Below are positions 63,731-64,000 of a DNA stretch of 64,000 nucleotides, piece by piece. This DNA is from Chrysomallon squamiferum (lineage: Eukaryota; Mollusca; Gastropoda; Neomphalida; Peltospiridae): the NCBI GenBank assembly GCA_012295275.1, contig CM022670.1, positions 40,649,251-40,713,250 on the forward strand, read 5' to 3'. The position numbers and the translations under genes were made by a program. The notes beneath the pieces are model-generated. The model saw only the letters and a list, made by a program, of their open reading frames with translations. It did no database searches and was not told where the DNA came from. Each line of letters starts with the position of its first letter. Positions within the stretch are counted from its first letter, which is position 1.

Positions 63731-64000
63731 AGAATGCAGAGAGTAAGAAGAAAACAAATAAAAAATACATACATTTTACTTATATTTTATTTACGCGATT
63801 TATAAACGATAGCCAAAGGCAACAGATAATATGTAAAACAAACACTAAACAAACTTGAAAAACCCGTTTTCTTCTGAATGTAAACAACATGCAGAGAAAT
63901 CCCTATCATTATAATTATGTTTGAAATTTTCTTTAAAATACAATTACCCTGTCTGGTCTGGCTTCATGTTGTTAAATTTGCAATGGGTTACTTTAATTGT

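Overview
The window is nuclear DNA from an animal with spliced genes. It is very AT-rich, the introns are short to medium (about 100 to 1,600 bases), nearly all splice sites are GT-AG, and microsatellites are dense. The gene set (FAM91A1, a kelch protein of the IPP type, a nine-cysteine TGF-beta ligand, a receptor-type tyrosine phosphatase) shows a bilaterian animal. The compact introns and divergent ligands fit an invertebrate such as a mollusc, but the species cannot be fixed from this sequence. No tRNA, rRNA, CRISPR array or intact transposon was seen. All gene models below were assembled by eye from reading frames, splice signals and remembered family sequence; none has been checked by alignment or RNA.

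Layout. (1) 1-308: last coding exon of a receptor-type tyrosine phosphatase on the + strand, followed by about 9 kb of AT-rich non-coding DNA. (2) 9463-20025, - strand: complete FAM91A1 gene, 21 coding exons, 848 residues, with one GC-AG intron. (3) 21027-28593, + strand: head-to-head neighbour, 12 coding exons, 535 residues, joining degenerate EF-hands, a long charged helix and a dynein-stalk/microtubule-binding-like tip, with no motor. (4) 31121-35437, - strand: three-exon TGF-beta superfamily ligand, 533 residues. (5) 39426-43273, - strand: six coding exons of an IPP-type BTB-BACK-kelch protein, 608 residues. (6) 43743-56427, + strand: head-to-head with IPP, 22 exons, 942 residues, a secretory-pathway protein with several thioredoxin folds and a single CGSC site that I could not assign to a named family. 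(7) 56428-64000: 3' UTR, then a repeat-rich intergenic region with a TATA-box promoter and a possible leader exon near 61.45-61.52 kb pointing to the right.

The genes do not form a pathway. The two divergent pairs (FAM91A1/EF-hand-stalk gene and IPP/thioredoxin-like gene) probably share promoter regions.

The two most interesting observations are the stalk-tip protein without a dynein motor, and a recurring pattern in which tandem repeats are built on splice junctions: decayed donor copies in IPP intron 1, acceptor copies before exon 18 of the thioredoxin-like gene, and a 45-base minisatellite seeded on the exon 19 donor of the same gene.
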